From Amycolatopsis coloradensis (GTDB taxonomy: Bacteria > Actinomycetota > Actinomycetes > Mycobacteriales > Pseudonocardiaceae): a DNA stretch of 64,000 bases. The stretch spans positions 266,126 through 330,125 of the forward strand of contig NZ_MQUQ01000020.1 of assembly GCF_001953865.1 (NCBI RefSeq). The letters are read 5' to 3'. Below are positions 33,984 to 41,732 of the stretch, in pieces. A program made the translations under genes and the position numbers. Position 1 is the first letter of the stretch; every line of letters starts with the position of its first letter. The notes below the pieces were generated by a model. The model searched no databases, was not told where the DNA came from, and was given only the letters and a program-made list of their open reading frames with translations.

Positions 33984-34583
33984 ATGGCCGACAAACGCGG
34001 CAGCCGTGTCGCCGACCGGACTGATGCCATCATGCGGACCACGCTGGAGCTCGGGCAGGAGGTGGGATACGCCAAACTCAGCATCGAGGCGGTCGCGGCA
34101 CGCGCCGGAGCCGGCAAACACACGATCTATCGCCGATGGCCGTCCAAGGGCGCTCTGTTCCTCGACTCCCTGCTGTCGCTGAACGAGCCCGAACTGAACT
34201 ATCCGGACACCGGCGACATCGAAGCCGACTTGCGCGAGCAGATCCACGCGGCCGTCGATCTGCTGAGCAAACCGCCGCTCGGGCCGCTGTATCAAGCTGT
34301 GCTGGTCGAGGCCCAGCAAGATCCTCAAGTCGCGGAGGCGTTGAACGAACGTTTCATCGGCCCGCAAGAGGAGAAGACGATCGCTCGCTTGCGAAAGGCT
34401 CGCGACCAGGGGCAGCTGTCCAGCGACTTCGACCTGAGCCTGGCGATGGCCCTTCTGTCCGGCCCCTTCTATTTCCAGGTGTTGATCGCCCGGCAGCCGC
34501 TCACGCGCGAGTACGTCGACCGCGTGATCGAGGCAGTCTTCGCCGGGATTGGACCGAAGGCCCCGCCGACTGCTGGTGGCTAG
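33984..34583 (+). CDS. TetR family transcriptional regulator
   Basis: The 199-residue regulator has an N-terminal helix-turn-helix: RTDAIMRTTLELGQEVGYAK, then SIEAVAARAGAGKHTIYRRW. The C-terminal ligand domain is of the AcrR/TetR_C type (PPLGPLYQAVLVEAQQDPQV). It is divergent from the ABC exporter genes, with two near-identical palindromes between them, so it most likely represses the exporter and itself until a ligand binds. ATG 33984 starts just after the second operator. Confidence 0.92.
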   Translation: MADKRGSRVADRTDAIMRTTLELGQEVGYAKLSIEAVAARAGAGKHTIYRRWPSKGALFLDSLLSLNEPELNYPDTGDIEADLREQIHAAVDLLSKPPLGPLYQAVLVEAQQDPQVAEALNERFIGPQEEKTIARLRKARDQGQLSSDFDLSLAMALLSGPFYFQVLIARQPLTREYVDRVIEAVFAGIGPKAPPTAGG

Positions 34584-34815
34584 GACCGCGGCCGTCGTCG
34601 CCGGTGGACGTTCAACGCCAAGCGCGCCGCGATCACCGAGGCACCGGGCACTGCCCCGATCGCGGCTGGATCACCGGCGAGCCGCTCGCCGGTGGCCGTG
34701 GCCTGCCGCTCATCCGGGCCCTGGCCTGCGAGACCACCGTCACCGCCGGTTCCGGCACGTGCGTCCGGATGCTTGGGGGAACTCGCCCTCGTTCGTGTTC
34801 GTCGCCGGTGACAGG

Positions 34816-35625
34816 ATGGGCCGCGTGGATGCGCGCAGCAGGAACAATGTGGTCGTGACCGGTCGCGATGAGGGGCCGACGGTGCTGCTCGCACATGGGT
34901 TCGGGTGTGACCAGAACCTCTGGCGTCTCGTCGCTCCGGCCTTGGCTGACCGTTTCCGGGTGGTGTTGTTCGATTACGTCGGGTCGGGGAAGTCGGACCT
35001 GTCGGCCTGGTCGGCGGAGCGGTACAGCACGCTCGACGGGTACGCCCAGGATGTCTTGGACATTTGCGCGGAATTGGACCTGCGCGACGTGGTGCTGGTG
35101 GGGCACTCGGTGTCGTCGATGATCGCGGTGCTGGCCGCCAACCGCGAGCCGGGCCGGTTCTCGAGACTGGTGTTGCTGTCCCCGTCGCCGTGTTACGTCG
35201 ATGAAGGCGACTACCGGGGTGGGTTCAGCCGTGGCGACATCGACGAGCTGCTGGACTCCCTTGATTCCAACTACCTGGGCTGGTCGGCGGCCATGGCCCC
35301 GGTGATCATGGGCAATCCCGACCGTCCTGAACTCGGCGCCGAGCTGGCGGACAGTTTCTGCCGGACCGACCCCGCGATCGCGCGGGTGTTCGCTCAAACC
35401 ACGTTCCTGTCCGACAACCGTGCTGACCTGCCGAAGGTCACGGTCCCGACGCTGGTGATCCAAAGCGCGCAGGACGCCATCGCCCCGCCCGAGGTCGGCC
35501 GGTTCGTCCACGAGCAGGTTCGTGGCAGCACGATGGTGACACTGGACACGATCGGGCACTGCCCGCAGCTGAGCGCACCCGAGGCCACGACGGACGCGAT
35601 CGCGGTGTTCGCTGGTGCCCGGTGA
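34816..35625 (+). CDS. RsbQ-like alpha/beta hydrolase
   Basis: The 269-residue hydrolase closely follows the RsbQ pattern: RNNVVVTG at the start, LLAHGFGCDQNLWR, the nucleophile Ser98 in LVGHSVSSMIAVLA, and the catalytic His in LDTIGHCPQLSAPE. In Bacillus RsbQ is required by the phosphatase RsbP for energy-stress signalling, perhaps by making a small ligand for its PAS domain. The next gene is an RsbP-like phosphatase with overlapping start, so the pairing is conserved. The stretch 34584-34815 before it has no supported gene. Confidence 0.9.
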   Translation: MGRVDARSRNNVVVTGRDEGPTVLLAHGFGCDQNLWRLVAPALADRFRVVLFDYVGSGKSDLSAWSAERYSTLDGYAQDVLDICAELDLRDVVLVGHSVSSMIAVLAANREPGRFSRLVLLSPSPCYVDEGDYRGGFSRGDIDELLDSLDSNYLGWSAAMAPVIMGNPDRPELGAELADSFCRTDPAIARVFAQTTFLSDNRADLPKVTVPTLVIQSAQDAIAPPEVGRFVHEQVRGSTMVTLDTIGHCPQLSAPEATTDAIAVFAGAR

Positions 35626-36887
35626 TGTGCGAGACCGGTGACAGCGCCGGCGGTGCCCACGACGACCAATCCGGGAGCGACGACGACAACGGGGCGTTGG
35701 ACAACACGTTCTCGGCGTTGCTGGAGGACAGCGCCGAGGACCTCTATGAGCACGCGCCGTGCGGGTATCTTTCGACGCTGATGGACGGCACCATCGCCAA
35801 AATCAACACCACCCTGCTCGACTGGCTCGGCTACCACCGCGACGACCTGATCGGCAGGCGGCGCTTCAGCGATCTGCTGACCGTCGGCGGGCGGATGTAC
35901 AACGAGACACACATCGCGCCGATCTTGAGCATGCACGGCGAGGTCGGTGGGCTCGCGCTGGAACTGAAGACAGCGGACGGGGTCCGACTGCCGGTCCTGG
36001 TCACCTCCGTGGTGAAGACCGGCACCGACGGCACCGCGCAGCTGATCCGCACCACCATCTTCGACGCGCGCGAGCGCCGCGCCTACGAACAGGAACTGCT
36101 GCGCGCCCGTCGCGAAGCGGACGCCGAACGTGACAAGGCCCGGGCGTTCGCCGCCATTCTCCAGCGCACGCTGCTGCCACCTGTCCTGTCGGCGGTGGAC
36201 GGTATGGAGGTCGCCGCGTACTACCATCCCGCGTCGGCAGATCAGGTCGGTGGCGACTTCTATGACCTGTTCCCGCTCGCCGATGACACGTGGGGATTCT
36301 TCCTCGGTGACGTGTCCGGCAAGGGTGCCGCAGCGGCCGCGGTCACCTCCCTCGCCCGATACACCCTGCGCGCCGCCGCCGTGCGCGACCCGAGCCCGGT
36401 CGCTGTGCTGGGCACCCTGAACGCGGTGCTCAACCACGAGTACCACGGCACCGATCCGCGGTACTGCACCGTCGCCTACGGCTCGCTCGTCCCCGACACC
36501 CGCGGCGCCACCATCACACTGGCCACCGGCGGGCACCTGCCGCCCGTGCTGATCCGGGCCGACGGCACCGCCGAACTCGTGGAAACACCGGGCGGAATGC
36601 TCGTCGGAGCACTGCCCGACGCGCGCTTCGCCAGTACGGAGATCCACCTGGCGCCCGGGGACACCCTGCTGCTCTACAGCGACGGGCTCACCGAGGCCCG
36701 CACCCACCGCCGCACCCGCTACAGCGAAGAACAGTTACGCGACTTCGCCGCCACCCTCGCCCCCACCACAGCGCCCGCGCTGGTGGCCGCGGTGCAGGAT
36801 TTGCTCGCCGGGTTCGAAGACGGGGTGGACGACGACACCGCCCTGCTCGCGCTCAGCATTCCCGCGTCGGGAGACGACCAGCCGTGA
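35625..36887 (+). CDS. RsbP-like PAS-PP2C (SpoIIE) phosphatase
   Basis: The 420-residue protein begins at ATG 35625 (a GTG one codon earlier is possible), sharing a base with the RsbQ-like stop. A PAS domain spans about 30-150 (YEHAPCGYLSTLMDGTIAKI, NTTLLDWLGYHRDDLIG). A short coiled coil at 148-175 leads to a SpoIIE phosphatase domain with ADQVGGDFYDLFPLADD, FFLGDVSGKGAAAA and ATGGHLPPVLIRADG. It would dephosphorylate an STAS antagonist, presumably the product of the next gene, which overlaps it by four bases. Confidence 0.92.
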   Translation: MCETGDSAGGAHDDQSGSDDDNGALDNTFSALLEDSAEDLYEHAPCGYLSTLMDGTIAKINTTLLDWLGYHRDDLIGRRRFSDLLTVGGRMYNETHIAPILSMHGEVGGLALELKTADGVRLPVLVTSVVKTGTDGTAQLIRTTIFDARERRAYEQELLRARREADAERDKARAFAAILQRTLLPPVLSAVDGMEVAAYYHPASADQVGGDFYDLFPLADDTWGFFLGDVSGKGAAAAAVTSLARYTLRAAAVRDPSPVAVLGTLNAVLNHEYHGTDPRYCTVAYGSLVPDTRGATITLATGGHLPPVLIRADGTAELVETPGGMLVGALPDARFASTEIHLAPGDTLLLYSDGLTEARTHRRTRYSEEQLRDFAATLAPTTAPALVAAVQDLLAGFEDGVDDDTALLALSIPASGDDQP

Positions 36888-37252
36888 CCACCGCCTTCAC
36901 CGTCACCACCCGCGTCACCCCCACCGGCCCGGTACTCGAGTACTCCGGGGAACTCGACGTCGCCGGCGCCCCCGCCGCGCTCGCGGCGATCGAGAAACTC
37001 ACGGTACTGCCGGGCCAGCAGCTGGTCATGGACATGACCGGTTTGCTGTTCTGTGACTCCAGCGGGATCTCCACGCTGATCGCGGCCCGTAATGTCACCC
37101 TCGCCGCCGACGCCGGGATCGCCCTGGCCGCGGTGCCCCACCAGCTCAGTCGCAGCCTCGATCTCATCGGACTCGCCGACTTCTTCACCACCTATCCCAC
37201 CACCGCCGACGCCCACGCCGCCTGGGGGACGGGCCCGCCCGCTGGTGCGTGA
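36884..37252 (+). CDS. STAS-domain anti-sigma factor antagonist
   Basis: The 122-residue RsbV/SpoIIAA-like protein has LEYSGELDVAGAPAALAAIE and the phosphorylation loop MTGLLFCDSSGISTLIAARN, with Ser in the usual place. When dephosphorylated, such antagonists capture an anti-sigma kinase and free a sigma factor. No kinase (RsbW) or sigma gene is adjacent, so partners must lie elsewhere. GTG 36884 overlaps the phosphatase stop. Confidence 0.9.
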   Translation: MTTAFTVTTRVTPTGPVLEYSGELDVAGAPAALAAIEKLTVLPGQQLVMDMTGLLFCDSSGISTLIAARNVTLAADAGIALAAVPHQLSRSLDLIGLADFFTTYPTTADAHAAWGTGPPAGA

Positions 37253-37356
37253 CAGTGCTCGCGCCTTGTCCGGCGATCGCAGAACGTCCGATTCGGCGTC
37301 GGCCTGCGGAAATTCTTCACAAACCCTTGGAATCGAAGACGCAGGTTATTGCGCGG

Positions 37357-38754
37357 TCAGCTTGTGGGCCAGGGTAGTTCGTGGTTGAAAACGTGTGGCC
37401 CGTGAATGATTTTGTCCTTGCCCGGAAGTGCGAACGCGATAGCGACGCGCGGTTCGGTGGAGATCATGATAATGTCCGTGTCCGCCGGTGCGTAAGAACG
37501 CAAAACTATACGACTGGTGGCCTGGAGGTTGTCCATGAATGACCCCGCTAGCTTGTTGCGTACGTTCGATAGCCAGCCGCTGCTTCGCGACGCACCCTTT
37601 CCCGGCTCCCAGTAACGCATTTCCTTCTCGTTCTTGAGATACGAGTCGAAAATACTGCTCGATGAGGTGGCGGTGAAATGGGGGATCAAGTTGTCGGCAG
37701 TCAATGATCCACCGATGCTGTTCTCGGACACCGAACCAGTTTCACCGGCCCTGGCGGTCACATACTTGTCGCCTCGCAGGAAATACGCGGATTCTTCGCT
37801 TGAGCCCCTGTTCGGCATGAACCCTCGTTGGACGCCGTCGGCGTAACCGCTGTCTTTCAGCTTCGGATACACCTCGCTGAGAAGTTTGGCATCACCGGTG
37901 CTGACCGGTGGTCTACTCCAATGCATTTGGTCTCGGGTGAGTTCGAAGCACCATCTTCCCCAGACGATCCGGAAGACTTGTTCGTTGCCGCGCCAGGTGC
38001 GGAGTATGGCGTCGGGGGTCGGGTAGAGGTAGGGGACGCCGTGCCAGTAGCTTCGGATGAGTTTCTCGCCACCGACGACGTTGCCGGTGTCGGTGTTCAC
38101 CTCGACGTACTTGTCACCACGGAAGAGGTATCCCGTGTTGGTCCCGGGTATGCGTACCGCCGCGTCGATTCCGTCCTTGATCAGAGGAACCTGCTCATTG
38201 CCCTTTTTCCACCCCTCGGCGATGGTCTTGGGATCGGAGAAGCTGATCGTGCTGCCGTCCTGGATGAGTGCGGTGAACTTATCGCCGTTGAACAGCCAGA
38301 CCTTGTTCTTACTGCACGTCAAGGCGGCGTTCCAGCCGTTGGCGAATCCACTGGGGATGCTGGTGAACTTCGACTTCACATCTTGTGCGTCGCCGTACTT
38401 CTTGTTCGTCTTGAAGTTATAGGAGACGATTTTGCCGCCGTTGGTGACCCAGCACCGGCCATCACCGACGTCGTAGTCAGGGAAGACCGTGTCGATGCCT
38501 TGCGTGAACGGATTGGGCAGGTTGGAGTGCGGCTTGAGAACTGCGGTGGCTTTGGGGAAGCCATAGGGCGTGTACGCCGGTTGCCAGCGGGAGATCTTGC
38601 GGTCCTTGACCTCGGCGACACTGGCGGTGCCGTTCTGCACGAGAACGATGACGTCGTCGCGTATCTCGTATCCTCCTCGCTCGTTGATCACCTCGGCCTT
38701 GGTGAGTGCGTAGGCTGCGTTGATCTTGTGAAATTTCGAGTCCGGCATGGGCAT
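37357..38754 (-). CDS. Hemopexin-repeat protein
   Basis: The 465-residue protein contains hemopexin-type blades: WNAALTCSKNKVWLFNGDKF, GIDAAVRIPGTNTGYLFRGD and SSEESAYFLRGDKYV, with related elements between. Hemopexin-like propellers bind ligands or partner proteins in animals; bacterial examples include photopexins of Photorhabdus. There is no signal peptide or membrane helix. ATG 38754 has AAGGAGG eight bases upstream and lies 14 bases after the preceding stop. It is the last gene of the six-gene operon, and its AT content is visibly higher than the core genes. Confidence 0.8.
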   Translation of the reverse strand: MPMPDSKFHKINAAYALTKAEVINERGGYEIRDDVIVLVQNGTASVAEVKDRKISRWQPAYTPYGFPKATAVLKPHSNLPNPFTQGIDTVFPDYDVGDGRCWVTNGGKIVSYNFKTNKKYGDAQDVKSKFTSIPSGFANGWNAALTCSKNKVWLFNGDKFTALIQDGSTISFSDPKTIAEGWKKGNEQVPLIKDGIDAAVRIPGTNTGYLFRGDKYVEVNTDTGNVVGGEKLIRSYWHGVPYLYPTPDAILRTWRGNEQVFRIVWGRWCFELTRDQMHWSRPPVSTGDAKLLSEVYPKLKDSGYADGVQRGFMPNRGSSEESAYFLRGDKYVTARAGETGSVSENSIGGSLTADNLIPHFTATSSSSIFDSYLKNEKEMRYWEPGKGASRSSGWLSNVRNKLAGSFMDNLQATSRIVLRSYAPADTDIIMISTEPRVAIAFALPGKDKIIHGPHVFNHELPWPTS

Positions 38755-38768
38755 GGTGGTGGCCTCCT

Positions 38769-41732
38769 TCAGGGTGATTTCCGTTCGCCGATGGGGATCC
38801 ATCGCAGTGCGCAGCTTCGCTCCCCGGAGCTCTTGGTGGCTTTCTTGATGGTCAGCGTGGCCCCTTTGGGAATCGGCACGAAGAAGTTGTCCGGCACGAC
38901 CGCGGGCTTTTCCTGCTCCCACGACGGGGGCAGCGTGCCGGTGGACGCGGTGGCTGTATGGGTGGTCTGGTCGCTGTGGCGGACTTCGGCGGTGACTCGG
39001 CTGCCAGGGGCAGCGGAATCCAGGACCCAGCCCACCAGAAATCCGTCGGTGCTCGCGGTGAACGAGTAGTCCGCGGTGAATTCGTAGTCGAGGTGTTTCG
39101 GCGGGCCGAACGCCGTGGTACCGCCGTCGACCGCGAGGGTGCGGTAGGTGGCGGTCGGGTTCATCACGGTGACGGTGGTGGTCACTGCGCCGAGAACGTC
39201 GCCGTCGCCGCTGGGCAGTGTGCTGGCGAGCAGGGTGAACGCGGTGGTGCTGTGGATGCCTTCCACCACCTGCTCCGTTTTGCCGGTGACAGGGGTCCGT
39301 TGGATTATGTTTTTCGAGTCCGGGTACAGCAGCGTCAGGTGTTTGTCCGTGGCCGAGCGCCAGGTCAGCTTCACCGGTTTTCCGTTGGGCACCGTCAGTT
39401 TGTCCGGCCGGAAATCGGTCAGCGGCGGGGGGCCGTAGCCTGCCCGGCCCGGCTGTGCGTCGTCCTCGGAAGCGGAAACGAACGTGGACTCGTCGCTCAT
39501 TCCGAAGAGTCCGGTGAGCGGCCCGGAGCCGATGGGCAGCCAAGTGATTTCGCCGCCGTCGCGCAGGTCGCCTCCGGATTCCTTCTTGAGTGTTACCGAC
39601 GCGCCGGACGGGACCGGCAACGCGAAGCCGGCTTGGAGGGTGTCCAGGCCGGTCGCGGCCAGCGTCCGGGCGCCGTATGCCTGGCCCTCGCGGGGAGTGA
39701 CTTCGGCGGAGACCAGCGCGGCGGCCTTGGTTCGGGGCTGGTGCAGCGCCGAGACGACGAGTATGCCGTCAGTGGCCGCGGTGGCGGTGACCGGCTGGGC
39801 GAGAGTCGTCTTGTTCGACGACTGGGTAGGCCCGAACAGGTCGAGCCCGTCGGTGACGGTCAGGTCCTGGACGGTGATGTCGGGGTGGGCCACGTCGATG
39901 GTGGTGGTGAGCACCTTGAGGTCCCGATTGTCGCTGAGCCGACGGGCGGTCAGCTGCACCGCGGTGGTGCGATGCAGCGGGCCGACGTCGTAGTTCTGAT
40001 AGGCGTCGACCGGAATCTCCTGGGCGTCACCCCATTTCAGGAAGAAGCCGACTCCGGCCATCTTCTGCGATTTCCAGCTCACCCGCATCTTGCCCGGCTT
40101 GGGAATCGACGGCTTGTCCGGCGCGAGGTCGGACATTTCCAAGTCGGGTGGTGACTTGTAGACGGGAAGCAGTCGTGCCGGGCTCTCCTGCCCGTTGCGG
40201 GTTTCGGTGACCGAGATGCAGGCCGGGCCCTCTTTGGCGCTGATTACGACGTCGGTGACGGACAGGCGCTCGGGCGTCTTGGCGAACACATTGGCCGGCG
40301 GCTTCGCCACGAACGGAATCTTTCCGTTGGCGACCGGATCCCGGACAAACGAGGTCCACTGTTTCTTGCTGGTGTTTCCACTCGGTTCGGCGGCGAGGTC
40401 GTCGGCCTTGTCACCCGCGGGGAAGGAGAAGGTGACCTTGTCACAGGCGGCCTTGGGGTCGCCGGTGTCCACGATGAACTCGAAGACCGTCTCGCTGGTC
40501 GAGATCACGGCGACGTTCGGCTGATATCGGTAGTCGAAGAGGATGCCGCTCGGCGACGCCTCGGCCTGCCTGCCGGAACGTGTCGGTGTGGTCACTGTGG
40601 CCAGGGGCTGCTTTCCGCCGGGGATCCAGAGAAGCTCCTCCGTGTTGCAGGCCGAGCCGGTGCGGGTCACCACCACCTTGGCACCGCGGGGAAGCGGAAC
40701 ACACATGGCGGACGGGAGGGAGAACTCGCCCTCGGCGCGTTCGTCCACGGTACGCCGGACTACATGGCTCTTCGCCGCTTTCCGGTAAACGGTCGCGATC
40801 ACCTTCGCCACGTGTGATCCGTCGCTGACCCGGCTGGGCCATAAAAGCAGGAATCCGTCGGTCGGCGCGTAGGCCACGAAGTCCTTCTCGTAGTTGTGGC
40901 GATATTTGTGCGGGGCCGTGCCCAGCACGGCTGCCGTCTTTTCCACCTCCAGGGCGCCGACACTTTGTTCGGGGTTTTGCACCGGGACGGTCAGTGACTG
41001 GTAATAGTAGTGCTTCTCGTGGTTGACGCTCTCCGCGATCAGCAGGAATGTCGTGGTGTGCCGAATGTTCTCGATGGTCTTTTCCAGCATGCCGGCAGCG
41101 ACGGGTTCCGTCTTGTCGTCGTACCGGACTTCGTACTTGGTGGTGGTCTTCCCGGACCAGGACAGCTTGACGCCTGCCCCGCAGGGGATACTCGGCTTGT
41201 CCGGTTTGAAGTCACTGAAGTAGACCTCCGGGGACACTTTCTGCATCCTTGGCAGGTCGGCGGTCCGCTCCGCCGGCTTCTCGCTGCCGCGGCCGGCGGT
41301 CTCGGCCACCGCGATGGTGAAGTAGCCGGGTTTTCCATTGAGCTTGATGGTCTTCCAGCCGAAAGTCACCGCCTGGCCGGCGTTGTCCCCCCGGACCGCT
41401 TCGAATTCCCCGGCCTTCCCCGTGGATTCCAGGGTCCATCCGGCAGGACGGATGGGGCTGATCTTCGCGGCGTCGGCGGCCGTGATCAAGGCGTTCGCGG
41501 TCGCACCCACCGGAAAACGGAAGACGATCCTCTCGCATTTGCTGTTCAGGTGGCGTTTCTTGATGGTGACATCGATTCGGACACCTTCGTCGGTGCTTTT
41601 GATGATGGCAGGCTCGGATGACGCCTGGTAGTGCAGCAGTAGCTCATCGAGTTCGCCTTCCGGTGTGCGCTGGGAAGGCACGCCGGCTTCGCGGCGCTGG
41701 GCGGATTCACTGGAGGCGGGGGCGCGGGTCAT
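38769..41732 (-). CDS. Large protein of repeated Ig-like modules
   Basis: The 987-residue protein is built of repeats. Three modules begin with SDFKPDKPSIP, SDLAPDKPSIP or TDFRPDKLTVP followed by (V)KLSW/RVSW/KLTW, an Ig-like beta domain. A second beta domain ends each unit with VP(L/I)P(K/S)GA and W(I/L)PIG. Two further blocks near the N-terminus and middle share FRFPVG/FSFPAG with KIPF or related strands. No signal peptide or membrane helix is seen. Repeated binding or structural modules are likely; I do not recognise the family. Its start overlaps the previous stop (ATGA). Confidence 0.75.
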   Translation of the reverse strand: MTRAPASSESAQRREAGVPSQRTPEGELDELLLHYQASSEPAIIKSTDEGVRIDVTIKKRHLNSKCERIVFRFPVGATANALITAADAAKISPIRPAGWTLESTGKAGEFEAVRGDNAGQAVTFGWKTIKLNGKPGYFTIAVAETAGRGSEKPAERTADLPRMQKVSPEVYFSDFKPDKPSIPCGAGVKLSWSGKTTTKYEVRYDDKTEPVAAGMLEKTIENIRHTTTFLLIAESVNHEKHYYYQSLTVPVQNPEQSVGALEVEKTAAVLGTAPHKYRHNYEKDFVAYAPTDGFLLLWPSRVSDGSHVAKVIATVYRKAAKSHVVRRTVDERAEGEFSLPSAMCVPLPRGAKVVVTRTGSACNTEELLWIPGGKQPLATVTTPTRSGRQAEASPSGILFDYRYQPNVAVISTSETVFEFIVDTGDPKAACDKVTFSFPAGDKADDLAAEPSGNTSKKQWTSFVRDPVANGKIPFVAKPPANVFAKTPERLSVTDVVISAKEGPACISVTETRNGQESPARLLPVYKSPPDLEMSDLAPDKPSIPKPGKMRVSWKSQKMAGVGFFLKWGDAQEIPVDAYQNYDVGPLHRTTAVQLTARRLSDNRDLKVLTTTIDVAHPDITVQDLTVTDGLDLFGPTQSSNKTTLAQPVTATAATDGILVVSALHQPRTKAAALVSAEVTPREGQAYGARTLAATGLDTLQAGFALPVPSGASVTLKKESGGDLRDGGEITWLPIGSGPLTGLFGMSDESTFVSASEDDAQPGRAGYGPPPLTDFRPDKLTVPNGKPVKLTWRSATDKHLTLLYPDSKNIIQRTPVTGKTEQVVEGIHSTTAFTLLASTLPSGDGDVLGAVTTTVTVMNPTATYRTLAVDGGTTAFGPPKHLDYEFTADYSFTASTDGFLVGWVLDSAAPGSRVTAEVRHSDQTTHTATASTGTLPPSWEQEKPAVVPDNFFVPIPKGATLTIKKATKSSGERSCALRWIPIGERKSP

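Noticed and set aside
34549..34815. N-terminal extension of the RsbQ-like protein or a separate small gene
   Set aside because: The sequence before ATG 34816 is low-complexity and Arg/Pro-rich; RsbQ proteins start close to the RNN motif, so the extension is not real.
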